Source of the DNA: Triparma columacea
Lineage: Eukaryota; Sar; Bolidophyceae; Parmales; Triparmaceae
Length of the DNA: 49,565 nt
Assembly (NCBI GenBank): GCA_030267965.1
Contig: BRYA01000408.1
Span: forward strand, 1-49,565
Reading direction: 5' to 3'
Shown one piece after another: positions 46,790 through 49,565 of this stretch (positions are counted from its first letter, which is position 1; each line of letters opens with the position of its first letter). Position numbers and translations under genes: made by a program. A model generated the notes under the pieces. That model was not told the DNA's origin, did no database searches, and worked only from the letters and a program-made list of their open reading frames with translations.

Positions 46790-48160
46790 AAGGGGGTGTG
46801 TGGGGAGAGTCCAGGGCAAAGGAGGAGGTATCAAGGATGAAAGCTGAGGCAGAGAGGGCGAGGGAGATGGCAAGGGAGGAGATCAAGAAGCTCAGGGAGA
46901 AAGAGGACAGAATAATTGGGGAGAAGATTGAGTGGGAGGGGAAGAGGGGGAAGGTTGGAAGGGTCGTTGTGGTGGAGAGGGAGGAGGTTGAGAGGCTGAG
47001 GGCAGAGAGAGAGAGAAGTCTTGAGTTGGTGCTTAAGAAGCTCGGGAAATGAAGAAGTGCGAGGAAGGGAAAATGTTTTTGAAGGCACTCTTGGAGGAAA
47101 ATGAGAGGAGGGAGAGGGAGGATGTGGAAAGAAGGAGAAAGACGGAGAAGGCCAAGAGGCTGTTGGAGGCAAGCATGAGGAGGATGGAGGTAGAGACTTG
47201 GGATAGGCTGTAGGAGTTAAAGAAGAAGAAGGAAGAGTGTGAGAAACTAGGGAAATGCTGGACTGGATGAAGGCTGAGGTGGGAAGGTAGGTGAGAGAGG
47301 AAGGGTGAAGAGAGGAGGAGGGGGATCAGGGAGGACAGGGAGAATAGGGTTAGGAGGGAGATGATGTAGATTGCGGAGGAGGGGGAGAAGGTCAGGGTGG
47401 TGAGAGAGAAGGGCGAGAGGTATAAGAGAGAGGCGAAGGAGGAGAAGGAGATGTGGGAAAGGGAGAGTGAGAGTGAGGAAAGGGAAAGAATGAGAGAGCT
47501 CAGGATGAAAGGAGGAACAAGGAAAGAGAATGGAAGGCAGTGAGGAAGAGGATGCGGCAGGAGAGCAAGAGGGAGAGAGGGAGAGAGGAGAAGGAGAATG
47601 CATTGGAGGGAGAGAAAGAGAGAGAGTGCAAGGAGAAGGAAGGGATGGTTAGCGAGAGGGAGAGAGAATGCAAGGAGATTGAGAGGAGGTTGACAGCAAA
47701 GAAAGAAGAGGTTGTTGAATAGTTAGTTGAAGGTGGAGGGAAGAGAGAGAGAGGGGGGATGTGGTGAAGGAAGGCAGTTTTGAAGATAGGGAGAAGGGGC
47801 TGGAGAGTAAAGAGAGGGAGGTTGTGAAAAGAGTGTTGGAGTAGAGTGTGTGAAGTGGAGTGTGCAATGTGATAGTGTGTGTGTTAGAAGAGTTGAGGGG
47901 AGGAAATAGCAGGGAGAAGGGTATAAAGTAGAGGGGTGTGTGTGAGTGAGAGAGAGAGAGGAAGAGAGAGAGAGAGAGTGTGTGTGAGTGGGTGTAAGAG
48001 GAGTTAAGCGGAGAGAGAACGAAAGAGAAGTATAAAAGGTAAAGGTGTGTGAGTGTGTGTGTGTGAGAGAGGAAGAGAGTATGTGTATGAGTGTGATAGA
48101 AGGGTTGAGAGAAGAGAGAAGGGGTGAGAAGCGTATTAGGTAGAGTTTGTGTGTGTGTGT
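46790..48160 (+). other. Purine-rich low-complexity region, possibly decayed coiled-coil gene or satellite
   Basis: For about 1.4 kb the plus strand is almost all A and G. Open segments (46798-47052 and 47540-47722) would encode Glu/Arg/Lys-rich coiled-coil-like peptides, but they are in different frames and broken by stops, with no splice signals joining them. Such frames arise freely in GAG/AAG-rich DNA, so I do not call a gene. The later part turns into GA and GTGT microsatellite. Confidence 0.6.
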
Positions 48161-48170
48161 TAGTGTGTAG

Positions 48171-48290
48171 TAAAGAGAGGTAAAGAGAAGTGAAGAGAAG
48201 TAAAGAGAAGTAAAGAGAAGTAAAGAGAAGTAAAGAGAAGTAAAGAGAAGTAAAGAGAAGTAAAGAGAAGTAAAGAGAAGTATAGAGCAG
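48171..48290 (+). repeat. Decamer tandem array TAAAGAGAAG, 12 units
   Basis: Twelve consecutive 10-bp units, most identical (TAAAGAGAAG), with single-base variants at the ends (TAAAGAGAGG, TGAAGAGAAG, TATAGAGCAG). Confidence 0.95.
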
Positions 48291-48336
48291 GCGTATCCTC
48301 GGGATCGGGACCGATTAGGGAGCCTTGTGTTTGCGT

Positions 48337-48480
48337 TTGTGTAAGTGGGAGTGTAAGTGGGAGTGTAAGCGGGAGTGTAAATGGGAGTGTAAGTGCGAGT
48401 GTAAATGGGAGTGTAAGTTGGAGTGTAAGTGAGAGTGTAAGTGAGAGTGTAAGTAGGAGTGTAAGTGGGAGTGTAAGTGT
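48337..48480 (+). repeat. 12-bp tandem array, unit GTGTAAGTGGGA
   Basis: About twelve units with substitutions (GTAAGCGGGA, GTAAATGGGA, GTAAGTGAGA and others). The array passes into TG-rich sequence up to about 48560. The opposite strand reads as a His-Leu-His-Ser peptide repeat, an artefact of the unit. Confidence 0.9.
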
Positions 48481-48560
48481 TTGCGTGTGTGTATGCGTGT
48501 TTGTATGTGTATGCGTTTGTGTTTAAGTTTGTGTAATTTTTTGTGTTTGTGAATTTTTTT

Positions 48561-49120
48561 GTGCTTGTGGGTGTGTGGAGTGAAAGAGAGAGAGAGAGTG
48601 AGAGAGAGAGTGTGAGTAAGATTGTTTGTGTTTGTGAGATTGGGGTTCAAATTTTACGGTCAATTACATCAATATGATGAGCATGGCCTCCGCAAGACGC
48701 TCTTTAGCGCAGTGGTAGTGTTAAATACCCCACAAAACACCAAGAGGCCTGTAAAATAGACCCCAACATACTGCAATGTCGGCAATCATATTTTCCAGCT
48801 TTATCCTTATTCTACATCGTTTTTCTCAATATTATACAACTTGAGGGGCTTCTATTAATACTACTATGTCGATCTTCCTCCGTTATAGATGTAAAATATA
48901 GTAACACTTGAAATACACCCTCCTCGTTCTGTTACCACAATGATGGTTGTAGATTTTCCCCCTTTTGAACGATTTCGAGGGGCAGCAAGGGGGTTAAGGG
49001 GAGTGGCCCAAGGGGAGGGAGCTTAAAATGAAACACCTGTGTCGTTTGAGAATGTTATTCAGAGAAGGAAGAGGGGGGGGCGGAGGTAATGGAGGGAGGC
49101 TGGCAGGATTGGGGGGTAGA
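48561..49120. other. Non-coding stretch with tRNA-like A-box
   Basis: After a GA microsatellite tail there is unique, AT-leaning sequence without a convincing gene. At 48699-48718, GCTCTTTAGCGCAGTGGTAG looks like the acceptor end and D-arm (A-box) of a tRNA, but no matching B-box or T-arm follows within a normal distance. Confidence 0.4.
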
Positions 49121-49123
49121 ACT

Positions 49124-49565
49124 AGGCAGACGACAGTGGTAAGGTGCGATTCTTGCATAAGAGGCTCAAGGGTGAAGTTGGGGGGGCCCTATAGGAGCGT
49201 GGACGTCGCTGTCGTTGTTCTAGACGAGTCTGCTAACGAGTTGACGGGAAGGAAAGCAAGTTTTGATGTTGTAGGACAGCTGTATTGAGGCAGACGACAG
49301 TGGTAAGGTGCGATTCTTGCATAAGGGTGTAGGGAGTGAGCTTGGGGGGGCGCTATAGGAGCGTGGACGTCGCTGTCGTTGTTCTAGACGAGTCTGCAAA
49401 CGAGTTGACGGAAGAAGAGCATGTTTTGATATTGTAGGACAGCTGTATCGAGGCAGACGACAGTGGTAAGGTGCGATTCTTGCATAAGGGAGTAGGGAGT
49501 GAGCTTGGGGGGGCGCTATAGGAGCGTGGACGTCGCTAACGATGTTTTTGAGAAGTCGAGAAATG
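49124..49565 (+). repeat. 163-bp tandem repeat, three copies, last cut by the window edge
   Basis: The word AGGCAGACGACAGTGGTAAG starts copies at 49124, 49288 and 49451. Each unit continues with GTGCGATTCTTGCATAAG, a GGAGCGTGGACGTCGCT block, GAGTCTGC and TGTAGGACAGCTGTAT. The copies are about 90% alike. The third diverges at the very end (GCTAACGATG instead of GCTGTCGTTG), so the array may end there. An open frame 49028-49288 spans the first copy; I treat it as incidental. Confidence 0.9.

Noticed and set aside
48171..48480. CRISPR array
   Set aside because: Repeats are directly adjacent with no unique spacers, and the genome is eukaryotic.
48315..48650. His-Leu-His-Ser repeat protein on the minus strand
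   Set aside because: It is the translation of the 12-bp array and TG-rich DNA.

Overview
This is a gene-dense nuclear window from a unicellular eukaryote. The genes carry spliceosomal introns of mostly 75-190 bp, with GTGAG/GTAAG donors, clear CTAAC-type branch points and pyrimidine-rich CAG/TAG acceptors. The gene content fits a stramenopile, probably a photosynthetic ochrophyte of the Parmales/bolidophyte kind: a membrane hybrid histidine kinase, a TPR-CHAT protein, a RelA/SpoT-like protein, a PDZ-PX protein, and a single-chain four-repeat potassium channel with CNBDs. The lineage is inference; there is no rRNA or plastid marker to settle it.

Layout. 1-2080 is a minisatellite of about 143-bp units, followed by about 0.9 kb without a recognisable gene. 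From 2980 to 46139 there are 16 intron-containing genes that almost strictly alternate in strand: hybrid histidine kinase (+), large propeller/solenoid-like protein (-), elongation factor 1-gamma (+), PDZ-PX protein (-), tandem glutaredoxin/GST-fold protein (+), giant TPR-CHAT protein (-), purple acid phosphatase (+), RelA/SpoT-like protein (-), asparaginyl-tRNA synthetase (+), coiled-coil protein (-), adenylate kinase (+), DOT1-like methyltransferase (+), signal-peptide protein (-), FABP/lipocalin-like protein (+), EI24-like membrane protein (-), and the giant channel (+). Divergent pairs share promoter gaps down to 84 bp and convergent pairs are about 90-690 bp apart. I rebuilt each gene by joining exons at consensus splice sites and checking that phases agree; predicted lengths rest on that.

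The right end (46140-49565) has no gene I can support. It holds a diverged 172-bp duplication, about 1.9 kb of strongly purine-rich DNA with decay-prone coiled-coil-like reading frames, 10-bp and 12-bp tandem arrays, an orphan tRNA-like A-box, and three copies of a 163-bp repeat running to the window edge.

Most unusual: (1) the 2524-residue channel, whose four repeats keep GYG filters while the CNBDs have lost the conserved ligand-binding arginine and the fourth CNBD appears to be split by a C2 domain; (2) the roughly 2247-residue TPR-CHAT protein, whose CHAT domain seems to have lost both catalytic residues; (3) a palindromic AGCGAAGCG / CGCTTCGCT motif recurring in introns of unrelated genes; (4) a stop-free 84-bp intron whose retention would add a membrane helix.
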